Source: Marinospirillum perlucidum
Lineage (GTDB): Bacteria; Pseudomonadota; Gammaproteobacteria; Pseudomonadales; Halomonadaceae
Direction: 5' to 3'
Assembly: GCF_003336805.1 (NCBI RefSeq)
Contig: NZ_QFWJ01000007.1
Coordinates: forward strand, 62,001-126,000
Length of the DNA stretch: 64,000 bases
Below the pieces are notes generated by a model that was not told the origin of the DNA, made no database searches, and was given only the letters and a program-made list of their open reading frames with translations. Each line of letters begins with the position of its first letter. Position 1 is the first letter of the stretch. Both the position numbers and the translations under genes were made by a program. This document shows, piece after piece, positions 44,445 to 54,600 of this stretch.

Positions 44445-45398
44445 TTACCAGTCGTAACGCAGACCTACTGTGGTGATGCTCTTGTCACCGAGAGACATGG
44501 CTTCCTTATCATTACCCATGGCGAATTCAGCATAGGTACGTAGAGAACTGGAGAACTTGTAGTTGGCACCCAAAGCCAGATCCATACCGGACTCATTGCT
44601 GTCATCGACCATGGAGACAAGGCCGTAGATGTCACCCATGCCGTAGCCATAGGCCGCAGAAGCACCCAAGTGCAGGTAATCACCAGAGCTTTCAACCAGA
44701 GCAGAAGCAGTCAGGGCATCCATGGAATAGGTGGCTTGAGCGCCAATGATGGGATCGCTGTCGGCACCACCATCCAGTTCTTCAATATTCTGGTCGAATG
44801 CTAGAGCCAGGCTCAGGTTTTCACCAGCAGAAAATTGGCCATAGGCTTGCAGACCCCAGGCTTCGTCCGCTGTAGCTGTTTCAGGTGCATGCTTGGCAGA
44901 AAGACCAAACTGCATGCCACCCAGGTCCGCTGTTTCAAACGCAAGGGTGTCACCACGGGCGTTGGTGGAGCCGGAGTTGAACGCACGGTAACCAGCGTTC
45001 TCCATTACATCCAGAACGCTGGAAGTGGCCTGGTAGTAGATGGAGTCAAAGTTACCCACAGTTACTTTACCAAAGCTGCCTTCAAAGCCGGCATAGGTAT
45101 TGCGCAGGTCATCAAATACATCGTTACCCTTGCTGGGGCGTTGACGCTCATCACCATTAAAGCGGAATTCAGCGCGTGCAAAGGCTTCCAGATCTTCACT
45201 GATCTGATCGCTGGCCTTGAAGCCGATACGAGAGCCGTTGTCTTCAATGCCGTTGGTGCCATCATCGCTTTGCAGCATCAGGTTGATACGGCCATACATA
45301 TCAACCTTGGTGCTGTCGGTTTCAGCGATAGTAGCTGCTTGGGCAGAGGTTGCGCCCAGAGTAGTGATAACTGCAGCGGCGATCAGTGTTTTTTTCAT
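44445..45398 (-). CDS. Gram-negative porin 1
   Basis: An outer-membrane trimeric beta-barrel porin of 317 residues. The signal peptide MKKTLIAAAVITTLGATSAQA is cleaved before ATIAETDSTKVDMYGRINL. Alternating beta-strand pattern, DNGSRIGFKASDQI and AFARAEFRFN (the loop/strand typical of the OmpC-like porin_4 group) are present, and it ends in an aromatic residue (YDW), as expected for BamA recognition. Three consecutive ATGs (45404, 45401, 45398) follow AAGGA; the third gives optimal spacing. A 27-residue N-terminal extension is rejected. It is followed by a terminator inside lysR, and paralogous to porin 2 upstream. Confidence 0.92.
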   Translation of the reverse strand: MKKTLIAAAVITTLGATSAQAATIAETDSTKVDMYGRINLMLQSDDGTNGIEDNGSRIGFKASDQISEDLEAFARAEFRFNGDERQRPSKGNDVFDDLRNTYAGFEGSFGKVTVGNFDSIYYQATSSVLDVMENAGYRAFNSGSTNARGDTLAFETADLGGMQFGLSAKHAPETATADEAWGLQAYGQFSAGENLSLALAFDQNIEELDGGADSDPIIGAQATYSMDALTASALVESSGDYLHLGASAAYGYGMGDIYGLVSMVDDSNESGMDLALGANYKFSSSLRTYAEFAMGNDKEAMSLGDKSITTVGLRYDW

Positions 45399-45566
45399 CA
45401 TCATTTTCCTTTTTACTTGCTTAGGGGAGATCGTGAAAAAGAGTGAACGACCAAGTGTTGCACTCAACTCAGGAAGCAAATTAGCAAGGCCAGATGACAG
45501 TCAGGCTGCAGAAAAATGACGTTCGTATGAAATTGCGATCAAGGTAATCAAGGAATGGGCAGGCAA

Positions 45567-45595
45567 TAAAAAACCCCGGCCAAGGGCCGGGGTTT
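45567..45595 (-). terminator. Rho-independent terminator of porin 2
   Basis: On the minus strand AAACCCCGGCC-CTT-GGCCGGGGTTT forms an 11-bp GC-rich stem followed by more T (45570 downward). It lies 30 nt after the porin 2 stop codon and separates the two porin genes. Confidence 0.9.
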
Positions 45596-45624
45596 AAGAT
45601 CACCTTGAACTTGAAAGTTCAGGC

Positions 45625-46623
45625 TTACCAGTTGTAGTTGGCGCCTACTGTTACAGTAGAATAGTCACCAATATTGGATACTGTGTCGTTGCCTTGAGCA
45701 TACTCACCAAACAGGTAGAAGTTGTCGCTCAGGCCGTAGTTGGCACCAGCAGCCAGATCCAGGCCAGTCTCGCTGCTGTCGTCAGCGTAGGATACCAGAC
45801 CGTAGACGTCACCGGCACCATAGTTGAAACTACCGCCCAGGTTAACGATCATTGCATCTTCAACAGTTTCGACCACCGCGAAGGCGCCAACGGCATCAGC
45901 AGAGTAGTTCACGCTTGCAGCCATGATTGGATCTACAGCAAAGCCGTAAATGTCTTCATTGTTTTGGTCGAAAGCGACACCCAGAGATAGGGCATCGGAA
46001 AGTGCATAGGTAGCACCTAGTTGGACGTTCCAGAGCTCATCGCCATTATCAACTGCAGAAGGGTAAGATTTGGTTCCAGTAGTTGCATTAGTATCTTCAG
46101 CATAGTGACGCAGGCCAACAAAAGCTTTGAAGCCACTCATATCGACGGTTTCGTAAGCCAGAGAGAAGCCGCCGCCTTTGCCGAACTCTACGCTACCGGC
46201 AGAAGTAGTAATTTCACCATCAAAAGAACGGTAGCCATTCATTTCCATGATGTCGGCAGTGCCGGCTACAGTGGTGTAGTAAACAGAATCAAAGTTACCA
46301 GCGGTTACTTTACCGAAACCACCTTCAACACCTACGTAGCTGTAACGAACAGTAGGGGCAGTGGTGTTAGTGTAGCCAGCGTTAAAACGGAACTCTGCGT
46401 TAGCAAAGGCGTTAATGTCTTCGTTGATCTGGCTTTCACCACTGAAACCGAAACGGGAGCCGTTGTCCTGAATCTGGTTAACACCGTCTGCATTATGCAG
46501 TTGCAGAACTACTTTACCGTAGGTAGAGAAGCTACCAGTTTCTGTTTCGTTCAGAGTAACTGCAGCTTGAGCGGTGCCTACAGACAGGGCTGCAATTGAA
46601 GCGGCAATGAGAGTTTTTTTCAT
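45625..46623 (-). CDS. Gram-negative porin 2
   Basis: The 332-residue outer-membrane porin has signal peptide MKKTLIAASIAALSVGTAQA, then AVTLNETETGSFSTYGKVVL. Shared with porin 1 are DNGSRFGFSGESQINEDINA, KVTAGNFDSVYY and the terminal aromatic NYNW. The two genes are tandem paralogues, each with its own terminator, allowing separate control. The start at 46623 has GGAAGG upstream; the 19-codon extension is rejected. Substrate preference is not predictable from sequence. Confidence 0.93.
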   Translation of the reverse strand: MKKTLIAASIAALSVGTAQAAVTLNETETGSFSTYGKVVLQLHNADGVNQIQDNGSRFGFSGESQINEDINAFANAEFRFNAGYTNTTAPTVRYSYVGVEGGFGKVTAGNFDSVYYTTVAGTADIMEMNGYRSFDGEITTSAGSVEFGKGGGFSLAYETVDMSGFKAFVGLRHYAEDTNATTGTKSYPSAVDNGDELWNVQLGATYALSDALSLGVAFDQNNEDIYGFAVDPIMAASVNYSADAVGAFAVVETVEDAMIVNLGGSFNYGAGDVYGLVSYADDSSETGLDLAAGANYGLSDNFYLFGEYAQGNDTVSNIGDYSTVTVGANYNW

Positions 46624-46660
46624 GGATTTTCCTTCCTGTTTCATTTTGCTCAGTGGGTTG

Positions 46661-46688
46661 ATTATCTTGCCTAGTGGCAAAAATTCAA
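46661..46688 (-). promoter_or_regulatory. Probable sigma70 promoter of porin 2
   Basis: The minus strand reads TTGAAT (46688-46683), 16-bp spacer, GATAAT (46666-46661), giving a leader of about 30 nt. This is 4 of 6 and 5 of 6 to consensus. Confidence 0.45.
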
Positions 46689-47019
46689 TAAGTTCTTTTG
46701 CTGACTCGAAAATATATTGGGCTTTTTTACTGGCTACTGCAAGTGGCTTTTTTATTTGGCTATAGCTTAGCCTTATAGAAAAACTTCAAGTCGCAGCGAT
46801 TGGCAGATTTTACCCGTTTACTTATCAAGTGCAAATGATAAATGTAATCATTCTTTCTTGATATGGCTATAATATCTTCCTGTCAAAGCTCATCCAATCT
46901 ACCTGCAGGGGTCATGCCAAGTTTTCACTTTCATGCCAGCAGTATGTCACAATGGTGACGCTTACAGCTTTTTCAAGCCCTGCTGTTGTCGCTTTTTTTT
47001 CTGTTGAGGAGATAAAAAA
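46689..47019. other. AT-rich divergent regulatory region, no gene seen
   Basis: This stretch separates porin 2 (leftward) from the Rieske gene (rightward). I see no coding frame of note. It holds a GGCTA-TAGCT-TAGCC dyad (46758-46772), an AATGAT-N7-ATCATT dyad (46834-46852) with partial resemblance to a Fur box, and TATAAT at 46868-46873 without a convincing -35. It is probably control DNA for both genes. Confidence 0.4.
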
Positions 47020-47331
47020 ATGCCGTGGATTCAAGTGTGTAGAGATGATGAGCTGGATGAGGGCCAATTCCGGATTGCAGAAACTGAAGATGGTGAGGAG
47101 ATCCTGGTTGCCCGAGCAGAGGGTGAACTGCATGCCGTGATTAATGAGTGCTCTCATGATCACCGTGGCTTTGACGGGGGCTGTATTGAAGCAGACTTGC
47201 TGATTTGTCCCCGTCATGGTGCACGTTTTTGCCTGCGTAATGGTAAAGCCCTGACACCACCAGCCTATACAGATATAGAAACCTATCCGGTCAAGGTGGA
47301 AGAAGGGCTGATTTGGGTTGAGGCTGACTAA
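47020..47331 (+). CDS. Stand-alone Rieske [2Fe-2S] ferredoxin
   Basis: A 103-residue single-domain Rieske protein with the cluster ligands C44-S-H46 and C63-P-R-H66, followed by GARFCLRNGKAL. Proteins of this size act as soluble electron carriers for non-haem iron oxygenases or resemble NirD-like subunits. No oxygenase gene is near. GAGGAG lies upstream of the ATG. It is convergent with the next gene and monocistronic. Electron donor and acceptor are unknown. Confidence 0.9.
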   Translation: MPWIQVCRDDELDEGQFRIAETEDGEEILVARAEGELHAVINECSHDHRGFDGGCIEADLLICPRHGARFCLRNGKALTPPAYTDIETYPVKVEEGLIWVEAD

Positions 47332-47341
47332 TTGATAGTGT

Positions 47342-48979
47342 TCAAGTGGTGTGCAATCCCAGTTCACCGCCCAGTTTTTGCAACTGAAACTGATTGAATT
47401 CGCCCGGGGTGCTTAGAAGTTGCACCAATCTGGCGCGCTGGGTGGTTTGTGAAGAATAGATTTCCACTTTTTGCCCTTCACGAAAGGGTAAGAGAGGCGT
47501 GATGACACTGGCTGGTGTACCGAGAATTCTGAGCTCGGGGATTAAAAATCCAGGCAGGTAGCTCAAAGGTTCTCCTACCTTGATCAAGGGTTTGATCGCA
47601 CAGGGCTGCATCCTGCTGGGAAGCAGCTCGACCCCCAGCTGGTGACCTTCATCAGCTTGGCGTACCCAGCGGATAACAGCGGGTTGCCAGGGGCTTCCAG
47701 CCTTGTCCTGTAAAGCAATCATTTCACCGGTAGCCAGTTGTGCCGGGGCTTTTCCCGGCCAGTACAGGCAGTACCCGGTAGCACTGGTGTTGACCAGTTC
47801 CAGCGTATAAACGGGATAGCGCTTGTTAAATTCGTCTTCCACCGAGGTGCTGAGATTACTGGTTTCCAGTTCTACCACCTTTAGGTAGCCATAGCTTTCA
47901 TTTTCTGCTGCATCGGGAGCAACTGACCAGGGATCATCGCTGGGCGGGTTGTCCTCTTGTTTACGAGTTTTATTCCCGCCGGCTGTCCATTCTTCAAAGG
48001 GCTTACGTCCACTAAGATGAAAATGCACGCTGCGCATGCCCAGAACCAGGGAGATGTTCCCCGAAGCCTCCAGGCGTGGGGCATTGCGATCTGAACCGGT
48101 ATTAAACAGGGTTTGCAGATGCTGCAGAAGACGATTCCCCAGTGCTGCCGACTGGCTTTGTATTTGCCGGTTGAGCAGATCACTGATGGGCTGGGCGTTG
48201 AGACCGAAGTCCTGATCGCTGTTAATCTGAGCATCAGACCAGGCTGGACGGGGGCGGTAGTGTTGGCTGGCCAAAACCTGGAACTGGGCTTCAGGGGAGG
48301 TGGCTGCAGTGATTTTAAGCAGGGGAGCCCAAATAGCCAGGAGAGGGTAGAGTTGGGCCAGTTCGTCACTGCGCAGACCTTCCGCCTGAATCAGGCCCAG
48401 AAGAAGGGCGCGAAAGTAAGCTTGTTCACAGTTTCTGGGCGCCTTGTCTCGGACCGGCCGCTCCTGAAGGCGGCTTTGGCAGGCCAGGCGATATAGAAAG
48501 TAGAGTTCTTTCCAGGTTTTATCCGGTGTTGAAGTGCCCAGGCGGCAGGCTCTTAGAATCAGTTCGCTGGTCTGTTGCAGCGCCTGATAGAGAGCTTCCA
48601 GCAGACTCGGCCCGAGAATGCTGGAGGGAAGCTGTTCGCGACTTTGGAGAAGGTCATTAACACTGCGTTTATAGCCTTGCCCCAGCAGTATTTGCAGCGC
48701 CTGGGCGGCTTCTGCAGCCTGGTTCTGATGGGTGATTTCCAGTTGCTGACAGACTTTGTCGACCCAGGGGGCCAGACTTGTTAGCCATTCCAGGCGTCTG
48801 GGAGCAGACATCTTCAGGCGATTGAATTCATCCAGAAAAGTAGACAGCGATTGATAGCTGGCTTGCGGATGAGCCAGGGGGAGTTGATCCAGCCAAGTCT
48901 TTAATGCTTCCAGACGGAGTTCGCAGCAGCTGAGCTGATCGCGGCTTAGCTCAGGAAAATCCAGGGGCAGCAGACTCAT
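47342..48979 (-). CDS. Conserved hypothetical protein, possible PilZ-like C-terminus
   Basis: A 545-residue cytoplasmic protein without signal peptide or obvious membrane helices. The first 300 residues are Leu/Gln-rich and helical. The region from about 380 (YTLELVNTSATGYCLYW) to about 460 (AVIRWVRQADEGHQLGVELL) looks like a beta-barrel reminiscent of PilZ-type folds: the second motif resembles the GVEL element, but no clear RxxxR c-di-GMP motif is visible. It lies 12 nt after epmB on the same strand, so it may share the epmB transcript. I do not assign a function. Confidence 0.6.
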   Translation of the reverse strand: MSLLPLDFPELSRDQLSCCELRLEALKTWLDQLPLAHPQASYQSLSTFLDEFNRLKMSAPRRLEWLTSLAPWVDKVCQQLEITHQNQAAEAAQALQILLGQGYKRSVNDLLQSREQLPSSILGPSLLEALYQALQQTSELILRACRLGTSTPDKTWKELYFLYRLACQSRLQERPVRDKAPRNCEQAYFRALLLGLIQAEGLRSDELAQLYPLLAIWAPLLKITAATSPEAQFQVLASQHYRPRPAWSDAQINSDQDFGLNAQPISDLLNRQIQSQSAALGNRLLQHLQTLFNTGSDRNAPRLEASGNISLVLGMRSVHFHLSGRKPFEEWTAGGNKTRKQEDNPPSDDPWSVAPDAAENESYGYLKVVELETSNLSTSVEDEFNKRYPVYTLELVNTSATGYCLYWPGKAPAQLATGEMIALQDKAGSPWQPAVIRWVRQADEGHQLGVELLPSRMQPCAIKPLIKVGEPLSYLPGFLIPELRILGTPASVITPLLPFREGQKVEIYSSQTTQRARLVQLLSTPGEFNQFQLQKLGGELGLHTT

Positions 48980-48991
48980 ATTCTTCTCTTC

Positions 48992-50047
48992 TTAAAATGA
49001 CCATCCCAGGGGAGTTTTACTGGGTCGATCTGGAAACTCCCTGACCAGGCGGGGAACCAGATAGCCCGGTAAACGTGCCAGTAGTTGCTGGTAAAGCTGT
49101 TGGGCCGCAGTGTCTTCCAGGGCAAAATGTGCAGCCCCTTCAACCGGATCAAACGCATGTAAATAATAGGGTAAAACCTTCAGACTAAACAGCTTTTCAG
49201 AAAGCTCGGCCAGAATTTCCGGATCATCATTGACCCCCCGCAATAAGACACTTTGATTAAACAGGGTAACACCTATCCCCCGCAAGTCTGCCAGAGCTGC
49301 CTCTAAAGATGTATCTATTTCATTGGGATGATTGATGTGAATCACCATCACCTTGTCCAGACGCCCGCTACTCAGCCAGTCCAGCAGGCGGGTATCTACC
49401 CGTGAAGGCAGCACAACGGGCAGGCGAGTATGGATTCTCAGGCGCTTCAGGTGGGGGATGCTTTCCAGCTTTTTGACAACACTGGCCAGTCGCTTGTCTG
49501 AAGTCGCCAGAGGGTCACCACCGGAGAGGATGACTTCATTAATTCGAGAGTCCCGGTTCAGGTAGTCAAGAATCCTGTCCAGGGCTTCCTGGCCGAGGCT
49601 ATTCTCGGCATAAGGAAAATGGCGGCGAAAACAATAGCGGCAATTCACTGCACAGCTACCCGCTAGAGTCAGCAGCACTCGCGAAGAATACTTATGGATC
49701 AGACCCGGCAAGGGGTTGGCCGAGGCCTCTTCCAGAGGGTCCTGGGTGAATCCCGGCCAATGTTGGGTTTCCCGGGACTGGGGTAGGACCTGGAGCAGGA
49801 GAGGATCCTTCGGGTCTCCCTTTTGCATACGCTGGATAAAGGGGCGAGGTACCAGTGTCTGAAAAAGCTGATGGCCTGCCTGCAAGCCCTCGGCAGGGGT
49901 GTCCAGTGTCTGAGGGTCCAGGCCAACTTCCCGGCATAATTCCAGAGGATCGCGAATGGCCTGGCGCAATTCAGTCACCCACAAAGGGGGAGAAGGCGGA
50001 TTTTCCGCTAGAGCTAAGTGGTTACTGGCCTGGGTTTTGGGTATCAT
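48992..50047 (-). CDS. epmB: EF-P (R)-beta-lysine-forming 2,3-aminomutase EpmB
   Basis: A radical SAM, PLP-dependent enzyme that isomerises alpha-lysine to (R)-beta-lysine for attachment to elongation factor P. The 351-residue protein has the CxxxCxxC motif in [19 protein letters not shown] near residue 135, followed by [14 protein letters not shown] and [14 protein letters not shown] typical of the lysine 2,3-aminomutase family. It is divergent from efp, with the starts 48 bp apart, while epmA follows efp. The three genes form the complete beta-lysylation system. Confidence 0.93.
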   Translation of the reverse strand: MIPKTQASNHLALAENPPSPPLWVTELRQAIRDPLELCREVGLDPQTLDTPAEGLQAGHQLFQTLVPRPFIQRMQKGDPKDPLLLQVLPQSRETQHWPGFTQDPLEEASANPLPGLIHKYSSRVLLTLAGSCAVNCRYCFRRHFPYAENSLGQEALDRILDYLNRDSRINEVILSGGDPLATSDKRLASVVKKLESIPHLKRLRIHTRLPVVLPSRVDTRLLDWLSSGRLDKVMVIHINHPNEIDTSLEAALADLRGIGVTLFNQSVLLRGVNDDPEILAELSEKLFSLKVLPYYLHAFDPVEGAAHFALEDTAAQQLYQQLLARLPGYLVPRLVREFPDRPSKTPLGWSF

Positions 50048-50095
50048 TGGCGACCGGTTTTTTTAGTTTTTCGACAATTTCAGAGAAAGATAACT

Positions 50096-50662
50096 ATGGC
50101 GAACGTTGCAACCAACGAATTCAAGGGTGGCCTGAAGGTCATGCTGGATAGCGACCCCTGCTCCATGATTGATGTAGAGCATATCAAACCTGGCAAGGGC
50201 CAGGCATTTACTCGGGTTAAATATCGCAACCTGATGACGGGCCGCGTGGGTGAAAAGACCTTCAAGTCCGGTGAAAATGTGGAAGTGGCTGATGTTCTGG
50301 AAATCGACATGGAATTCCTCTACTCCGATGGCGAATTCTGGCACTTCATGAAGACTGACGGCTCCTTCGAGCAGCTGGGTGCCGATGAAAAAGCTCTGGG
50401 CGACACTCACAAGTGGCTGAAAGAGCAGGAAGTCTACACGGTGACCCTCTACAACGGCGCTCCCATCAGTGTGACCCCACCTAACTTTATCGAACTGGAA
50501 GTGACCGAAACCGATCCGGGTCTCAAGGGTGATACAGCTCAGGGTGGCTCCAAGCCGGCAACTCTTTCAACGGGTGCTGTGGTCAGGGTTCCTCTGTTTA
50601 TCAATGAAGGCGAAAAGCTGAAGATCGATACGCGTACAGGCGAATACGTCAGTCGAGCCTGA
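50096..50662 (+). CDS. efp: Translation elongation factor P
   Basis: EF-P relieves ribosome stalling at polyproline stretches. The 188-residue protein has three beta-barrel domains. The modified lysine is Lys34 in IKPGKGQAF, the lysine-type EF-P that is beta-lysylated by EpmA/EpmB rather than rhamnosylated. The start is ATG 50096 (MANVATNEF, the conserved N-terminus); the 26-codon upstream extension is rejected. The C-terminal domain ends GEYVSRA, as in E. coli-type EF-P. Confidence 0.97.
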   Translation: MANVATNEFKGGLKVMLDSDPCSMIDVEHIKPGKGQAFTRVKYRNLMTGRVGEKTFKSGENVEVADVLEIDMEFLYSDGEFWHFMKTDGSFEQLGADEKALGDTHKWLKEQEVYTVTLYNGAPISVTPPNFIELEVTETDPGLKGDTAQGGSKPATLSTGAVVRVPLFINEGEKLKIDTRTGEYVSRA

Positions 50663-50675
50663 GTTGAGCCCCGCG

Positions 50676-51635
50676 ATGGATTGGCAACCGGGCACGGATC
50701 TGGCCAGGCTGGAGTTACGTGCCCGCTATCTTGCCGCAACCCGCGACTTTTTCGCCAGCCGAGGGGTGATGGAAGTCACCACCCCCTTGGTCGGGCGAGC
50801 CGGAGCCACCGACCCCTGGCTGGATTCCCTGCAGTTGGAGGGTGTGGGCCCGGAAACCGGAATCCCCTTCTATCTACAGACCTCCCCTGAATTCTATATG
50901 AAACGCCTGCTAGCTGCGGGAAGTGGCCCTATTTATCAACTGGGCCCCTGTTTTCGAAAAGGTGAGGTCAGTTGGCGACATAATCCGGAATTCTGGATGC
51001 TGGAGTGGTACCGGCCAGGTTGGACTCTGGACGAACTCTGCCAGGAAACCTGCGCTCTGGTTGATCAACTCCTGGGCCCTGAGCCCTATCACACCCTCAG
51101 TTATAAACAAGCTTTTTTGGATGTTCTTGATCTGCATCCCTTTGCGGCCAGTTTGGACGAACTGCGTCAGGCCAGTCATGCCTGTTCCGGAATAGAGGCG
51201 CAAAGCCTGGATCGTGATGGTTGTCTGGATCTACTTATCAGTCATCAAGTGGAACCGGCACTCAAGGCCCGGGGGCGGGTCCTGGTTCGCGATTTTCCTG
51301 CCAGTCAGGCCGCCCTGGCTGAAGTTACCCAGGATGATGAAGGCTATCCGATAGCCCGGCGTTTTGAACTCTACGTAGAGGGCATCGAGCTGGCCAATGC
51401 TTACCAGGAACTGACTGCCCACGAGGAACAAGCGCGGCGCTTTACCGCGGATAACGAACAGCGCAGGCAACTGGGCAAGCCCCAGGTGACCGAAGACCGG
51501 CAGCTGTTGGCTGCTTTGCAAGCCGGTTTGCCCCCCACCAGCGGTATTGCACTTGGGTTTGACCGGCTGCTGATGCTGGCTGCCGGAGCCGCCAGCCTGG
51601 ATGAAGTCCAGCCGTTTAGTTATCAGCGTTGTTGA
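50676..51635 (+). CDS. epmA: EF-P--(R)-beta-lysine ligase EpmA (PoxA/GenX)
   Basis: A paralogue of the class II lysyl-tRNA synthetase catalytic core that attaches beta-lysine to Lys34 of EF-P. About 319 residues, without the tRNA anticodon-binding domain. Class II motifs are seen: LQTSPEFYMKRLLAAG (motif 2 region), GPCFRKGEVSWRHNPEF, ELYVEGIELANAYQEL and motif 3 GIALGFDRLLMLAAG. The ATG at 50676 is preferred over a TTG at 50664. It follows efp by 13 nt. Its 3' end overlaps the convergent RND pump gene by 20 nt. Confidence 0.95.
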   Translation: MDWQPGTDLARLELRARYLAATRDFFASRGVMEVTTPLVGRAGATDPWLDSLQLEGVGPETGIPFYLQTSPEFYMKRLLAAGSGPIYQLGPCFRKGEVSWRHNPEFWMLEWYRPGWTLDELCQETCALVDQLLGPEPYHTLSYKQAFLDVLDLHPFAASLDELRQASHACSGIEAQSLDRDGCLDLLISHQVEPALKARGRVLVRDFPASQAALAEVTQDDEGYPIARRFELYVEGIELANAYQELTAHEEQARRFTADNEQRRQLGKPQVTEDRQLLAALQAGLPPTSGIALGFDRLLMLAAGAASLDEVQPFSYQRC

Positions 51636-54600
51636 TAGGCTTCCCGGCAGGGTGGGGCTCTTGTTTCAGTTGTTCTTCCAAAAGTCGGCTGACCCGCTCG
51701 GGAGAGCCGGTATTTCTGGCCAGCAGATTATAGGTCAGAGGAACAACGATCAGCGTTAGTAACGTCGCCAGCGCCACCCCGGAAAAAATCACCAGACCGA
51801 TAGCCTGGCGGCTTTCAGAGCCTGCTCCCGATGCCAGTAGTAGCGGTAGACTACCGATCAGGGTAGTGAGTGAGGTCATCAGGATAGGGCGCAAACGCCT
51901 GAGAGCGGCCTCTACCAGGGCTTCTGCAAAGCCCAGTCCCTGATCGCGTAACTGATTGGCAAACTCCACGATCAAAATCCCATTTTTGGCCACCAGCCCG
52001 ATCAGCATAATCATGGCTAATTGGGTATAGAGATTCAGGGTCACTCCAGTGACGGCCAAACCCAGGATGGCACCGGCCAGTCCCAGGGGGACGGTCAGCA
52101 GAATCACCAGGGGGTGGATAAAACTTTCAAACTGGGCAGCCAGCACCAGATAAACCACCAGCAGGGCGAGTAGAAAAATAATCTCGATGGCTGTGCCGCT
52201 TTCCCGATATTCACGGGATTCCCCCTTGTAATCAATCACGGCATATTCCGGTAACAACTCGGCTGCTTTCTGATCCAGAAAGGCCAGGGCTTCGCCCAGG
52301 GAATAGTCTTCACTCAAAGAAGCCGACAGCGTAATCGCACGATGGCGATTATAGTGGGGCAGTCGTGCCGCCTCGCCTTGTTCACTAAAGGTCACCAGGT
52401 TGTCCAGGCGAATCAGCTGGTTGCGATCGGACATGATCTTTAATCTGCCCAGATCTTCGGGTGATTCCAGCTGCGAAGGCTGGCCGACCAGCCAGACATC
52501 ATATTCCCGCCCTCTTTCTTCAAAGCGCGTCAGATTGATGCCGCCCAGCATCACCTCCATCATTTCGCCCAGCGCAGCGGCAGAAACGCCCAGGTTAGCC
52601 GCTCGCTCACGATCCAGTTGGGCGATCAGCTGGGGCTGGGTTTGGGAAAAATCGATTTCGGTGCCAACCAATCCCGGATTGGCATCGGCTTCGGCTTGAA
52701 GTTGTTCAGCCCAGCCGAGTACCTCCTGGTAATCACTGCCCCCCACCACAAATTCCACCGGGGTTCCCGAACCGCCGCCCCCGAGGGCAGAGCGAACCCT
52801 TGGGAAGATGACGACATCGGGAATACCGGCCACTCGCTCGCGAATTTCCTGGAGGACGGTAAAGACCGAATCCGGGCGTTCCTCCCAGGGGTGGAGATTA
52901 AGGATCAGAAAACCCGAGTTATCCCCCTGGGTGGACCAGCCAGGGGAGCGCAGGGTGATGTTGTTCAGGTTGGGGCCTTCCAGCAGGGGTAGAAGAGCGG
53001 CCTCCACTTCAGTCATGGCGGTCTGCATGCGTTCGGCGCTGGCCCCTTCCTGACCTTTGACAAAGACAAAGACCGAGCCGGTATCCTCCTGGGGAGCAAA
53101 ACTACGTGGTAGTTGGGTAAAGCCCCAGCCGGTTATTCCTAAAGCGATCAGGAGTAGAACAGCCGCCAGATAACGGTGTTTGAGTCCCCAGAGCAATAGC
53201 TGCTGATAGCCTCCTTCAAGCCGACTCAGGCCGCGGTGAACCAGGCGTTTGTTTTCCTGGCGGGAGTGAGGCCTGAGCCATTGGGAGCAGAGCACCGGGG
53301 CCAGGGTCAGGGCAATCAGGCTGGAAAAAGCCACGGCAGCAGCCAGGGTCAGGGCATACTCACGGAAAAATTGCCCCAGCGTGCCTTCCAGAAAAACCAG
53401 GGGAATAAAGGTGGCCAAGAGCACCAGGGTGGTGGCGACCACGGCAAAGGCCACTTCCCTGATTCCCTTCCAGGCTGCCACCAGCGGAGTTTCCCCTGCA
53501 TCCAGATGGCGATGGATGTTTTCCAGCACAACCAGGGCATCATCCACTACCAGACCGATGGCCAAGACCAGAGCCATAAGTGTCATCAGGTTCAGGGTGA
53601 AGCCAAACAGGGCCAGACCAATAAAGGCCGAAATCAGGGCCACGGGTACCGTGATGGCGGGGATCAGCGTGGCCCTGGGACTGCCCAGAAAAAGGTAGAT
53701 CACCAGAATGACCAGTAGCAGGGCCACTCCCAGCGTTAGATAGACTTCTTCCAGGGCACTTTTGATAAACAGGGAGGCATCATAGGAGGTATTGAGCTGC
53801 ATGCCTTCGGGTAAAAAGGGGCGCAGTTTATCCAGCTCGGCCCTGACTGCAGCCACCACCTCCAAGGGGTTAGCGGTCGAGAGGGGTTCGATGGCCAACC
53901 CCAGCACGTTACGACCGTTAGAGCGGAACAGCTGTTGGGTTTCCTCGGCACCCGTGTCGATCCGGGCCAGATCACCCAGGCGAATCGGGCCTTCTGCTTC
54001 CTGGCGGATCACCAGGCGGCGGAAGTCTTCCGGCGTATTATAGGCTCGCGGCAGGTGAATCTGCAGCGTGCGCTGCGGGCCTTCCAGCTCCCCGGCGCGG
54101 ATTTGCAGGTTTTCCTGGCGCAGGGCCTGAGTCACCTGGCCGACGGTCACCTGCCGGGCATTGAGAGCCGCCGGGTCCAATTCAATACGCATGACATATT
54201 TTTGTTCGCCCAGTAAACGGACATTGCTGACCCCGGAAACCAGACTCAGGCGTTCCTGTAGCGTACGGCTGGCATAACCGGTTAACTCCAGGGTGGTCAT
54301 GCGATCACTGCCCAGCAGAATATACAGCAAGGCATCACCGCCCGCCCCGCGTTTACGCACCTGAGGAGTGCCTGCCGCATCGGGTAACTCCCGGCTGACC
54401 CGTGACAGGGCTTCACGAACGTCATTGGCAGCCTGATCCAGATCGCGGTTGTCGGCAAAGGTGATTTCGATACGGGAAACACCCCGGGCCGAGTTGGAAT
54501 CGATGTATTCGATGCCTTCGATTCCCGAGAGTTGGTCTTCCAGCGGATTGGTCAGCTGCAGTTCGATCACCTCGGGCGAGGCCCCGTCCATGTAGGTCAT

